Shown here in pieces: positions 1 through 5,138 of a stretch of 5,206 nucleotides of DNA. Where the stretch lies: NCBI GenBank assembly GCA_964432945.1, contig CAYSPO010000062.1, positions 1-5,206 of the forward strand. The letters are read 5' to 3'. This stretch comes from CAYSPO01 sp964432945. GTDB lineage: Bacteria; Bacillota; Clostridia; Tissierellales; Peptoniphilaceae. The notes below the pieces were generated by a model that worked only from the letters and a program-made list of their open reading frames with translations, had not been told where the DNA came from and searched no databases. How positions within the stretch are numbered: position 1 is the stretch's first letter; every line of letters starts with the position of its first letter. The translations under genes were made by a program, and so were the position numbers.

Positions 1-1308
1 CCTATGATATTATTTGATAAATATGGGGCAGATGTTGTTAGATATTATTCTGTAAGTGTATCTCCACCTTGGCTACCAACTAAATTTGATGAAGATGGAT
101 TAAAAGAAGTAAATTCTAAATATTTTAGAACATTAAGATCAACTTATAATTTCTTCCAGCTTTATGCAAATACAGATGGTATAGATCCTTTGGAATATGA
201 GATTTCTAAAGATGAGTTAACAGAAATTGATAGATGGGTACTTTCTAAATATAACGCTCTTTTTAAACGTTACTATGAAAATATGGAATCTTTCGAATAC
301 ACTGAAACAATTAGAGATATAGCTAACTTTTTAATTGAAGATGTTTCAAATTGGTATATCAGAAGAAATAGAAGAAGATTCTGGAAAGAAGGAGTAGACA
401 ATGACAAGAAGGTTGTTTATAAGGTAACTTATGAAGTTCTTTATGGAGTAATCCAAATGATGGCACCATTTACTCCTTATATAAGTGAAGAAATATACCA
501 TAATTTAACTCATGGAAAAGAAGAAAAATCTGTTCATTTAACTCTGCTTCCTGATGTAGATGAAGATATGATAGATAAAAAAGTAGAAGAAAAAATGGAC
601 CTTGTTAGAACAATTGTAACTCTTGGAAGAGCTTCAAGAGAGCAAGTTCAAATAAAGGTAAGACAACCTCTACAATCTATTATTGTTGATGGATCAAACA
701 AAGCTATTATTGAAGACTTAGTTCCATTAATAGAAGAAGAACTTAATATTAAAAGTGTAATATTTGCAGATGATGTTTCTGAATTTATGAACTATACTAT
801 TAAACCTAATTATGCAGTTGCTGGTAAAGAGTTCTCTAAAGTGGTTGGAGAATTTGCAGGATATCTTGCAAAGGCAGATCCAATCGAAGTAATTAATGGC
901 GCTGAAAACAATACATTAAAAGTTGAGATTGGCGGGCAAAAAAGAGAAATCACACCGGAATACCTTGATGTAAGGGTAGATGCAAAAGAAGGATATGATG
1001 TTTCTCTAGAAGGAAGGAATTTTGTTATCCTTGATACAACATTAAATGAGGATTTAATTGCTGAAGGATATGCAAGAGAAATAGTTTCAAAAATACAACA
1101 AATGAGAAAATCTCAAGATTTCGAAGTAACAGATAATATTAATGTGAAATATGAAGCTGATGATGAATTATCAGAAGCAATCAGTAAACATTTAGATATG
1201 ATTTCAAAAGAAGTTTTAGCTGTTAACTTTGAAAGAGCTGATAGCCTTAAAGGAGATTTCCAAGAACTTAATGACAAAGAAATAAAAATAGAAATTAAAA
1301 AAGCATAA
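1..1308 (+). CDS. ileS: Isoleucyl-tRNA synthetase, C-terminal part (5' end outside window), type-2 form
   Basis: This cytoplasmic enzyme charges tRNA-Ile with isoleucine using ATP. Only the last 435 or so residues are present. The reading frame is open from base 1, so the ATG at 4 is an internal methionine and not the start. The first residues (FDKYGADVVRYY, then SPPW and KFDEDG) match the segment that follows the KMSKS loop in class Ia synthetases, so the catalytic signatures lie just upstream of the window. Residues about 70-200 are the helical anticodon-binding domain, with the typical WYIRRNRRRFW stretch near residue 117. The C-terminal half (RQPL near 220, AEGYAREIVSKIQQMR near 350) resembles the tail of archaeal/eukaryal-like type-2 IleRS. 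There is no cysteine anywhere in the visible protein, so the C-terminal zinc-binding module of ordinary bacterial type-1 IleRS is absent. The gene ends at TAA 1306-1308 and is followed directly by a terminator. Identity is secure; the type-2 assignment is an inference from the tail. Confidence 0.96.
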   Translation, partial: PMILFDKYGADVVRYYSVSVSPPWLPTKFDEDGLKEVNSKYFRTLRSTYNFFQLYANTDGIDPLEYEISKDELTEIDRWVLSKYNALFKRYYENMESFEYTETIRDIANFLIEDVSNWYIRRNRRRFWKEGVDNDKKVVYKVTYEVLYGVIQMMAPFTPYISEEIYHNLTHGKEEKSVHLTLLPDVDEDMIDKKVEEKMDLVRTIVTLGRASREQVQIKVRQPLQSIIVDGSNKAIIEDLVPLIEEELNIKSVIFADDVSEFMNYTIKPNYAVAGKEFSKVVGEFAGYLAKADPIEVINGAENNTLKVEIGGQKREITPEYLDVRVDAKEGYDVSLEGRNFVILDTTLNEDLIAEGYAREIVSKIQQMRKSQDFEVTDNINVKYEADDELSEAISKHLDMISKEVLAVNFERADSLKGDFQELNDKEIKIEIKKA

Positions 1309-1315
1309 ATTTTTA

Positions 1316-1355
1316 AAACCTAGACTAATATCGTTAGTCTAGGTTTGCTTTTTTT
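1316..1355 (+). terminator. Intrinsic terminator of ileS
   Basis: A perfect 13-bp stem (AAACCTAGACTAA at 1316-1328 pairing with TTAGTCTAGGTTT at 1334-1346) encloses a 5-nt loop. Two bases later comes a run of seven T (1349-1355). It begins seven bases after the ileS stop codon and separates ileS from the next transcription unit. Confidence 0.95.
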
Positions 1356-1408
1356 AGAAAAATTAACAAGATATTTAAAGTCCTTATCATATTAATAAAT
1401 ATTTATTG

Positions 1409-1431
1409 TGATATACTTGTATTAAGTATAT
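1409..1431 (+). promoter_or_regulatory. Extended -10 promoter with overlapping inverted-repeat operator
   Basis: TG at 1409-1410, one base, then TATACT at 1412-1417 forms an extended -10 element. No good -35 hexamer is seen at 16-18 bp upstream, which is usual for extended -10 promoters. The -10 box lies inside a perfect inverted repeat: ATATACTT (1411-1418), five bases, AAGTATAT (1424-1431). The expected start of transcription is about 1424, so only one arm would be transcribed. A DNA operator that blocks RNA polymerase is therefore more likely than an RNA hairpin. The promoter would serve the yhaM-like gene at 1448. The repeat is seen directly; its role is inferred. Confidence 0.6.
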
Positions 1432-1447
1432 GAGATTGGGGGATTAG

Positions 1448-2440
1448 ATGATAAAAGATTTAAAAGCAGATAATCAAGAGCATTATCTTATTGGAATTAT
1501 TAAGTCTATTAAAGAAGGGCTAACTAAAAATGGAGATCCTTTTATTAATATGGAAGTAGCAGATAAAACTGGTACTATTGAAGTTAAGATATGGAATGCA
1601 ACTGAAGATATTTTATTAGATAAAAATATTAACTCTGGAAGTTTTATTTACAGTAAAGGATTAGTTGGAGAGTTTAATAATAGAATTCAGTTCACTATAG
1701 AAAATAATAAAGAACCTAATATTGTTAATTTAAATGATTTTCCTGATTTGAAGTCGAAATTTAAATTAGAAGACTATATTCCAATGGCTCCTATATCTTA
1801 TGATGAAATAAAGTCATATTTTTTAAAAGTTATTAATGAAGTAGAAGATGATGAAATTAAAAACTTTTTAATTGAAATTATGAATGATTATGGTCATGAT
1901 CTTATATCTTATCCGGCTTCTGTGGGAGTACACCATGAGTTTGTTAATGGCTTAGGATATCATCTATATAGAATGCTTAAATCAGCAGTAAGTCTTAGAG
2001 AAGTATATAAAGATAGTGTTAACTATGATTATTTAGTGGCAGGGGTTCTTACTCATGACTTAGGTAAAATAAGGTGTTATGAATTAAATGACATAGGTTT
2101 AGCAGAAGGTTATACTCTAGAAAATGAGCTCCATGGGCACTTAGTTATTGGGTATAAGATGGTAGAAGAATATAATCTTTCTAGAGAAAAGAAAGATATG
2201 ATTCAGCATCTAATTTTATCTCACCATGGAACAAGGGAATACGGAGCAGCCGCCCTTCCGACGACTTTAGAGGCTCAAATGCTTCATTATATTGATACTT
2301 TAGATGCAAAGGCTACTATAATTGAGAGAGAAATGGAAAGTCTTGAAGAAAATGGAATTTCTAAAAGGATATGGTCTTTAGATAATAATAAGCTTTATAA
2401 AATGCCTTTAGAGAACTCTCAGATAGATGATAAGTTATAA
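1448..2440 (+). CDS. yhaM: YhaM-family 3'-5' exoribonuclease (OB-fold plus HD domain)
   Basis: This is probably a metal-dependent 3'-5' exonuclease acting on RNA and perhaps single-stranded DNA in the cytoplasm, as described for Bacillus subtilis YhaM. The 330 residues are close to that family's length. An N-terminal OB-fold (about residues 10-95, with a DKTGTIEVKIW strand pair at 39-49) would bind nucleic acid. A linker (96-155) leads to an HD phosphohydrolase domain. Candidate metal ligands are H162/H163, H172, the HD pair H203-D204 (THDLGK), H229/H231, the HH pair 259-260 (SHHGTREYG) and D283 (LHYIDTLDAK). The order HHEF, HDLGK, HGH, SHHG, HYID follows YhaM closely. The ATG at 1448 is preceded by a G-rich binding site, GGGGG at 1438-1442. 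The gene is the first of the unit running to 4642, and no terminator separates it from the Nudix gene 32 bases downstream. All the expected HD residues are present, so an active enzyme is likely; the exact substrate is not visible. Confidence 0.9.
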   Translation: MIKDLKADNQEHYLIGIIKSIKEGLTKNGDPFINMEVADKTGTIEVKIWNATEDILLDKNINSGSFIYSKGLVGEFNNRIQFTIENNKEPNIVNLNDFPDLKSKFKLEDYIPMAPISYDEIKSYFLKVINEVEDDEIKNFLIEIMNDYGHDLISYPASVGVHHEFVNGLGYHLYRMLKSAVSLREVYKDSVNYDYLVAGVLTHDLGKIRCYELNDIGLAEGYTLENELHGHLVIGYKMVEEYNLSREKKDMIQHLILSHHGTREYGAAALPTTLEAQMLHYIDTLDAKATIIEREMESLEENGISKRIWSLDNNKLYKMPLENSQIDDKL

Positions 2441-2457
2441 AAAGAAGTTAAATTATA

Positions 2458-2466
2458 TGTTATAAT
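2458..2466 (+). promoter_or_regulatory. Perfect extended -10 element directly in front of the Nudix gene
   Basis: TG at 2458-2459, one base, then the consensus TATAAT at 2461-2466 makes a full extended -10 motif. Initiation about seven bases after the -10 box would fall at or within a base or two of A2473, the first base of the Nudix start codon. No -35 hexamer is recognisable at standard spacing. In AT-rich DNA such a motif can arise by chance, so activity is unproven. Confidence 0.45.
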
Positions 2467-2472
2467 TTTATT

Positions 2473-2931
2473 ATGAAAAATATATTAATGAATATGTGTA
2501 TGATACACGATGTAAAAAATAATAAGGTTGTTATTTTAGATAAAGAGATTAAATATGGTTGGGAAGGTAAAACTTTCCCCGGTGGTCATGTCGAAATGGG
2601 AGAGTCAATTTATGATTCTTGTGTAAGAGAAGTTTTCGAAGAAACTGGTCTTAAAGTAAAAGACTTATCTTTAAAAGGTATAGCCCATTGGGAAACCCCA
2701 GAAAAAGATTTAAAAGAAATAGGTTTTCTTTACTATACAAAAGATTTTAATGGAAATCTAATAGAAAAATGCGATGAAGGTTTTCTTTACTGGATGGACT
2801 TAAATGAGTTTATCAAAGAAGAGGGAAAATCTGATTCTATGGACGATATGTTAAAAATATTTCTGAATGATAATTTATCTGAGGCAATGGCTTTTGTATA
2901 TAATGATAATTTAGAATTTAGGTATTATTAA
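2473..2931 (+). CDS. Nudix hydrolase (MutT-like NTP or nucleoside-diphosphate-X pyrophosphatase)
   Basis: Nudix enzymes cleave nucleoside diphosphates linked to another group, including oxidised dNTPs, ADP-ribose and nucleotide sugars. The complete Nudix box G-x5-E-x7-RE-V-x-EE-x-G-L is present: G38, E44, R52, E53, E56, E57, G59, L60, preceded by TFPGGH (34-39). The N-terminus (MNMCMIHD) and the box context resemble Firmicutes proteins often annotated as 8-oxo-dGTP diphosphatase, but substrate cannot be read from this motif. The 152-residue length is typical of single-domain members. There is no recognisable Shine-Dalgarno sequence before ATG 2473 or before the internal ATG at 2488. A strong -10 motif ends only six bases upstream, so a leaderless message is possible. 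Alternatively, the gene could be translated from the yhaM transcript by ribosomes arriving from the stop codon 32 bases upstream. The GNAT gene follows after ten bases. ADP-ribose or O-acetyl-ADP-ribose is an attractive substrate given the nearby sirtuin, but this is inference. Confidence 0.88.
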   Translation: MKNILMNMCMIHDVKNNKVVILDKEIKYGWEGKTFPGGHVEMGESIYDSCVREVFEETGLKVKDLSLKGIAHWETPEKDLKEIGFLYYTKDFNGNLIEKCDEGFLYWMDLNEFIKEEGKSDSMDDMLKIFLNDNLSEAMAFVYNDNLEFRYY

Positions 2932-2941
2932 GTGAGAGATT

Positions 2942-3475
2942 ATGTTTAAAAATATAGATAATATAACTATGAGATTTATTACTAGGGAAGATAAGCCAAC
3001 AATTTATAAAGCCATAGATGAGAATAGAGATTTCCTTGGTGTATATGTTGACTTTATTAAAGATATTACAGAAAAAGATTTTGACTCACTAATGAAGAAT
3101 TGGGAAGCAATACAAATTTTAGGTAGGGGTTTTCAAGTAGGTCTTTTTGAAGATGATAAGTATATAGGTCAATGTAATGTTAGCATAGATACTTATGATA
3201 ATAGGGGAGAAATAGGTTATTGGCTTATTGAAAGTGCCACTGGTAAAGGTGTTATGACAAGGGCAGTTGATCAACTAACATCTTTTACTTTTAGATTTCA
3301 TGACCTAAATAAAATAACTATAAAATGCGTGGATACAAATGAAAAATCTTTAGCCATACCTAAGAGATTGGGATTTATTTATGAAGGTACATTAAGAGAG
3401 CATCAAAAACTTAATGGTATTTATAGAGATTTACAAGTATTTTCTAAACTAAGAAGGGAATGGGAAATAAATTAA
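2942..3475 (+). CDS. GNAT-family N-acetyltransferase, RimJ/RimL type
   Basis: This enzyme transfers an acetyl group from acetyl-CoA to an amine, either a protein N-terminus or lysine or a small molecule; the target is unknown. The 177 residues show the RimJ/RimL (Acetyltransf_3) pattern. It begins ITMRFITREDKPTIYKAI (8-25), has a central strand GEIGYWL (89-95), and then the acetyl-CoA pyrophosphate loop TGKGVMTRA (100-108). The later motif comprises DTNEKSLAIPKRLGF (131-145) followed by EGTLRE (148-153), with LNGIYRD (157-163) near the end. This resembles B. subtilis YdaF-like acetyltransferases more than the ribosomal enzymes themselves. At the usual Q/R position of the loop there is a serine (S98), a mild deviation. 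The ATG at 2942 has only a weak GTGAGAG site (2932-2938). The gene starts ten bases after the Nudix stop. Its TAA overlaps the sirtuin ATG in TAATG, implying coupled production of an acetyltransferase and a deacylase. Confidence 0.88.
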   Translation: MFKNIDNITMRFITREDKPTIYKAIDENRDFLGVYVDFIKDITEKDFDSLMKNWEAIQILGRGFQVGLFEDDKYIGQCNVSIDTYDNRGEIGYWLIESATGKGVMTRAVDQLTSFTFRFHDLNKITIKCVDTNEKSLAIPKRLGFIYEGTLREHQKLNGIYRDLQVFSKLRREWEIN

Positions 3476-4209
3476 TGTCTACACTAGAAGAAGTAAAAAA
3501 TCTAGTAGATGAAAGCAATAATATTGTTTTTTTAGGAGGAGCAGGTGTTTCAACAGGCTCTGGTATAGCTGACTTTAGATCGGAAACTGGTTTATATAGG
3601 AAAGAAAATCAAATGAATTATAGCCCAGAATATATGCTCAGCCATACTTTCTTTAAGGAAAACCCGGAAGAGTTCACTAAATATTATAAGAATAATCTTA
3701 TAGTAAAAGATGCCAAACCAAATAAGGCTCATTTAGCACTTGCTAAGTTAGAAAAAATGAATAAGCTAAAGGGAATAATAACGCAAAATATAGACGGTCT
3801 TCATCAAAAAGCTGGCTCTAAAAATGTTATAGAAATTCATGGAAATCTTAGAGATTATTATTGCGTGAATTGTCATAGACAATATGAGCAAGATTTTATT
3901 TTGAAAGATGATAGTTTAAATCTTTGTGAAGATTGCGGAGGTATTATAAGACCAGATGTAGTTTTATATGAAGAACAGCTAGATATGGCAAAGCAAATTA
4001 AGGCGTTAGAACTTATTAGCCAAGCAGATGTATTTATTGTTGGAGGAAGTTCTTTGGTTGTTTATCCAGCAGCTGGATATCTAAATTATTATAATAACAA
4101 TAAATTAATTTTAATTAATAAAGATCCAACTCCTCAAGATAGATTAGCAAATTATGTAATTAATGATGATATTGGGAAAGTTTTAGAGTACCTTGTTGGT
4201 ACTAATTAG
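3475..4209 (+). CDS. NAD-dependent protein deacylase, Sir2 family (sirtuin)
   Basis: The enzyme removes acetyl or other acyl groups from lysine using NAD, releasing nicotinamide and O-acyl-ADP-ribose. Numbering from ATG 3475 gives 244 residues, normal for bacterial sirtuins. Motifs in order: GGAGVSTGSGIADFRS (21-36, NAD binding), TQNIDGLH (103-110), the catalytic histidine H122 in EIHGNLRDYYC, four zinc cysteines C130, C133, C151 and C154, RPDVVLYEE (159-167), and GGSSLVVYPAAG near 191-202. Two residues in the first motif differ from the common GAGxSTESGIPDFR form: E to G at 28 and P to A at 32. The catalytic H, the N-I-D triad and the zinc site are intact, so activity is expected. Start choice: an in-frame ATG at 3460 would add MGNKL, but its AAGGGA site (3454-3459) lies directly against it. 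ATG 3475 overlaps the GNAT stop as TAATG and has GGGAA (3462-3466) upstream, so coupled initiation there is preferred. The next gene follows after ten bases. Confidence 0.95.
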   Translation: MSTLEEVKNLVDESNNIVFLGGAGVSTGSGIADFRSETGLYRKENQMNYSPEYMLSHTFFKENPEEFTKYYKNNLIVKDAKPNKAHLALAKLEKMNKLKGIITQNIDGLHQKAGSKNVIEIHGNLRDYYCVNCHRQYEQDFILKDDSLNLCEDCGGIIRPDVVLYEEQLDMAKQIKALELISQADVFIVGGSSLVVYPAAGYLNYYNNNKLILINKDPTPQDRLANYVINDDIGKVLEYLVGTN

Positions 4210-4219
4210 AAGGGATAAT

Positions 4220-4642
4220 ATGATAAATAAAATTAAAAATTCAATGTCTGATTTTATGAAGGGTAGATATGGGATGGATATCCTAGGTAAGAGATTAAAT
4301 ATATTGTTTTTAATTCTTGCTTTTGTATCAATTATCCTAAGTGCTACTAATAAGCAAAATGGGTTTATTATGACTCTTGCCATAATAACTTTAATTTTTA
4401 TGTATTATAGGGCATTTTCTAAAAATTATGCAAGTAGAATGAAAGAAAATGAAACCTATAAAAATTTCGAAACTAAAGTAATGACTAGTTTTATAAAGTT
4501 AAAAAGAAGAATTTTTGGAACAAAAACCCATATTTATACAAATTGTCCTAATTGTAAAACTGAAATTAGGCTTCCAAGAGATAAAGGTAAACTAAAGGTA
4601 ACATGTCCATCATGTAAACATATTTTTGTGAAAAGAACCTAA
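4220..4642 (+). CDS. Small membrane protein with C-terminal zinc ribbon, function unknown
   Basis: The 140-residue protein has a basic N-terminus ending in DFMKGRYGMD (11-20). Two predicted membrane helices follow (about 26-43 and 48-66) with a very short connecting loop. Next comes a charged stretch (67-105) and then a four-cysteine zinc ribbon, C109-x2-C112 and C129-x2-C132, framing TEIRLPRDKGKLKVT. The arginine-rich ends suggest that both termini, and so the ribbon, face the cytoplasm (positive-inside rule). I recall similar 'FMxGRYG ... zinc ribbon' proteins in clostridia annotated only as hypothetical, and no function can be assigned. The start at ATG 4220 is chosen because AGAAGGGA (4208-4215) sits at ideal spacing. 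A longer frame from 4193 would overlap the sirtuin gene by 17 bases and lacks such a site. It is the last gene of the unit. No strong terminator follows its TAA, only a weak AT-rich repeat with no T-run. Confidence 0.8.
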   Translation: MINKIKNSMSDFMKGRYGMDILGKRLNILFLILAFVSIILSATNKQNGFIMTLAIITLIFMYYRAFSKNYASRMKENETYKNFETKVMTSFIKLKRRIFGTKTHIYTNCPNCKTEIRLPRDKGKLKVTCPSCKHIFVKRT

Positions 4643-4649
4643 ATTAATC

Positions 4650-4678
4650 TTGACTTTTATTAATTAAGCTAGTAATAT
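4650..4678 (+). promoter_or_regulatory. Sigma-A-type promoter of the T-box leader
   Basis: TTGACT (4650-4655, five of six consensus bases) and TAATAT (4673-4678, four of six) are separated by exactly 17 bp. Initiation would fall near 4685, just where the T-box stem I begins. The promoter starts eight bases after the stop codon of the zinc-ribbon gene. Confidence 0.75.
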
Positions 4679-4683
4679 ATAGT

Positions 4684-4932
4684 CATAACCGAACGATAAG
4701 AAGAGTAAACTTGAGGTATGCTCAAAGAGAGTCCTTATATGGTGAGAGGGGACAGCAGAAGGCAGGTTGAATATGGTCTTTGATGGGATATGTCAATATT
4801 AGGCATGTACGGGTTCTCCCGTTATAGAGATAGAGTATGTTGGTACTTGAAGAGGTGTTTTACACAATAAAGGTGGTAACGCGGATTATATTCGTCCTTT
4901 TGTCGCATAAGCGATAAATGGGCGATTTTTTT
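4684..4932 (+). promoter_or_regulatory. T-box riboswitch leader, probably tRNA-Met responsive
   Basis: This leader senses the charging state of a tRNA: uncharged tRNA stabilises an antiterminator and allows the downstream gene to be read. Stem I can be built base by base. AAGA 4698-4701 pairs with TCTT 4777-4780. The loop-E pair AGTA (4704-4707) and GAA (4769-4771) frames the specifier loop. AACTTG 4708-4713 pairs with CAGGTT 4763-4768. GCT 4720-4722 pairs with AGC 4754-4756, then an 8-nt AG-type bulge (4723-4730), then GTCC 4731-4734 with GGAC 4750-4753 closing the distal loop that carries GGTGAGAG. The specifier is best read as ATG (4773-4775), one base after GAA and followed by a purine, meaning methionine. 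A hairpin ACGGG/CCCGT (4809-4822) belongs to the stem II region, and GTGT/ACAC (4855-4865) is stem III. The T-box core AGGTGGTAACGCGG is at 4871-4884 with TGGT (4874-4877) as the bulge facing the tRNA ACCA end. The terminator (4892-4932) follows. Confidence 0.93.
4892..4932 (+). terminator. T-box regulated intrinsic terminator
   Basis: TCGTCC (4892-4897) pairs with GGGCGA (4920-4925). Inside is a second helix, TCGC 4903-4906 with GCGA 4911-4914, around the loop ATAA, and a run of seven T follows (4926-4932). The 5' arm lies directly behind the T-box core. In this family that segment alternates between antiterminator and terminator, so this is the off-state of the switch. Confidence 0.88.
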
Positions 4933-5005
4933 ATACCCCAACATAATTAGTGGTAGTAAAGTTATTTATATTATAAGGTGGGTGGAAATAGAGATGATTA
5001 TAATA

Positions 5006-5040
5006 AGTTAATGTTAAAAATCAAAATTAACTAATTAGTT
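5006..5040 (+). repeat. AT-rich hairpin overlapping a 12-bp palindrome
   Basis: AGTTAAT (5006-5012) and ATTAACT (5026-5032) form a perfect 7-bp inverted repeat with a 13-nt loop. The second arm shares bases with a perfect palindrome, AACTAATTAGTT (5029-5040). The palindrome ends 23 bases before the extended -10 motif at 5064, the usual place for an activator or repressor site. There is no T-run after it, so it is not an intrinsic terminator. Its role is unknown. Confidence 0.5.
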
Positions 5041-5063
5041 TATGACTTTATACTGATAAATCG

Positions 5064-5072
5064 TGGTATAAT
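5064..5072 (+). promoter_or_regulatory. Perfect extended -10 promoter downstream of the T-box
   Basis: TG (5064-5065), one base, then consensus TATAAT (5067-5072). ATGACT at 5042-5047 matches a -35 box at four of six bases but with a long 19-bp spacer, so the extended -10 would have to do most of the work. Initiation near 5079 would give the transporter a T-box-free leader of about 60 bases. Confidence 0.55.
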
Positions 5073-5138
5073 TTATAAATAATATTGGGAATTAGTTATT
5101 GATATGGCTTTTGCCAGCTTAGTTTAGATGGAGGAAAA

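Larger units (their letters stand above)
4933..5138 (+). other. Long untranslated stretch between T-box terminator and transporter gene
   Basis: About 200 bases without a proper gene, unusually long for the space between a T-box terminator and its gene. It holds a good ribosome-binding-like AAGGTGGGTGG (4975-4985) eight bases before a five-codon ORF (4994-5011, Met-Ile-Ile-Ile-Ser-stop). It also contains an AT-rich hairpin and palindrome (5006-5040), an extended -10 promoter (5064-5072), and a small perfect hairpin TGGC-TTTT-GCCA (5105-5116) 13 bases before the GGAGG of the next gene. AATTAG recurs at 4945, 5033 and 5090. I do not recognise a second known riboswitch here. Confidence 0.6.

Noticed and set aside
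4..6. ATG at position 4 as the start of a gene
   Set aside because: The frame is open to the window edge and the encoded residues are internal to isoleucyl-tRNA synthetase, following the KMSKS region.
4193..4219. Longer N-terminus for the zinc-ribbon membrane protein starting at ATG 4193
   Set aside because: It overlaps the sirtuin coding region and has no ribosome binding site, whereas AGAAGGGA is ideally placed before ATG 4220.
4183..4383. Open frame of 66 codons on the minus strand
   Set aside because: It lies antisense to the end of the sirtuin gene and the start of the zinc-ribbon gene. It has no recognisable domain or ribosome binding site, and its hydrophobic look mirrors the membrane helices coded on the other strand.
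4643..4664. Possible terminator after the zinc-ribbon gene (ATTAAT repeated around CTTGACTTTT)
   Set aside because: The stem would be six A-T pairs with no T-run, and the sequence is better explained as the -35 region of the T-box promoter.
4774..4776. TGG (tryptophan) as the T-box specifier
   Set aside because: It would need two bases after GAA and lacks the following purine. The TGGT bulge does not suit the G73 of bacterial tRNA-Trp. It remains the main alternative.
4977..5012. A second, degenerate T-box antiterminator suggested by GGTGGGTGGAAA
   Set aside because: Only the GGGTGGAA part resembles the T-box core. The CCGCG half, a second stem I and a terminator with T-run are all missing, so a ribosome-binding-like site explains it better.
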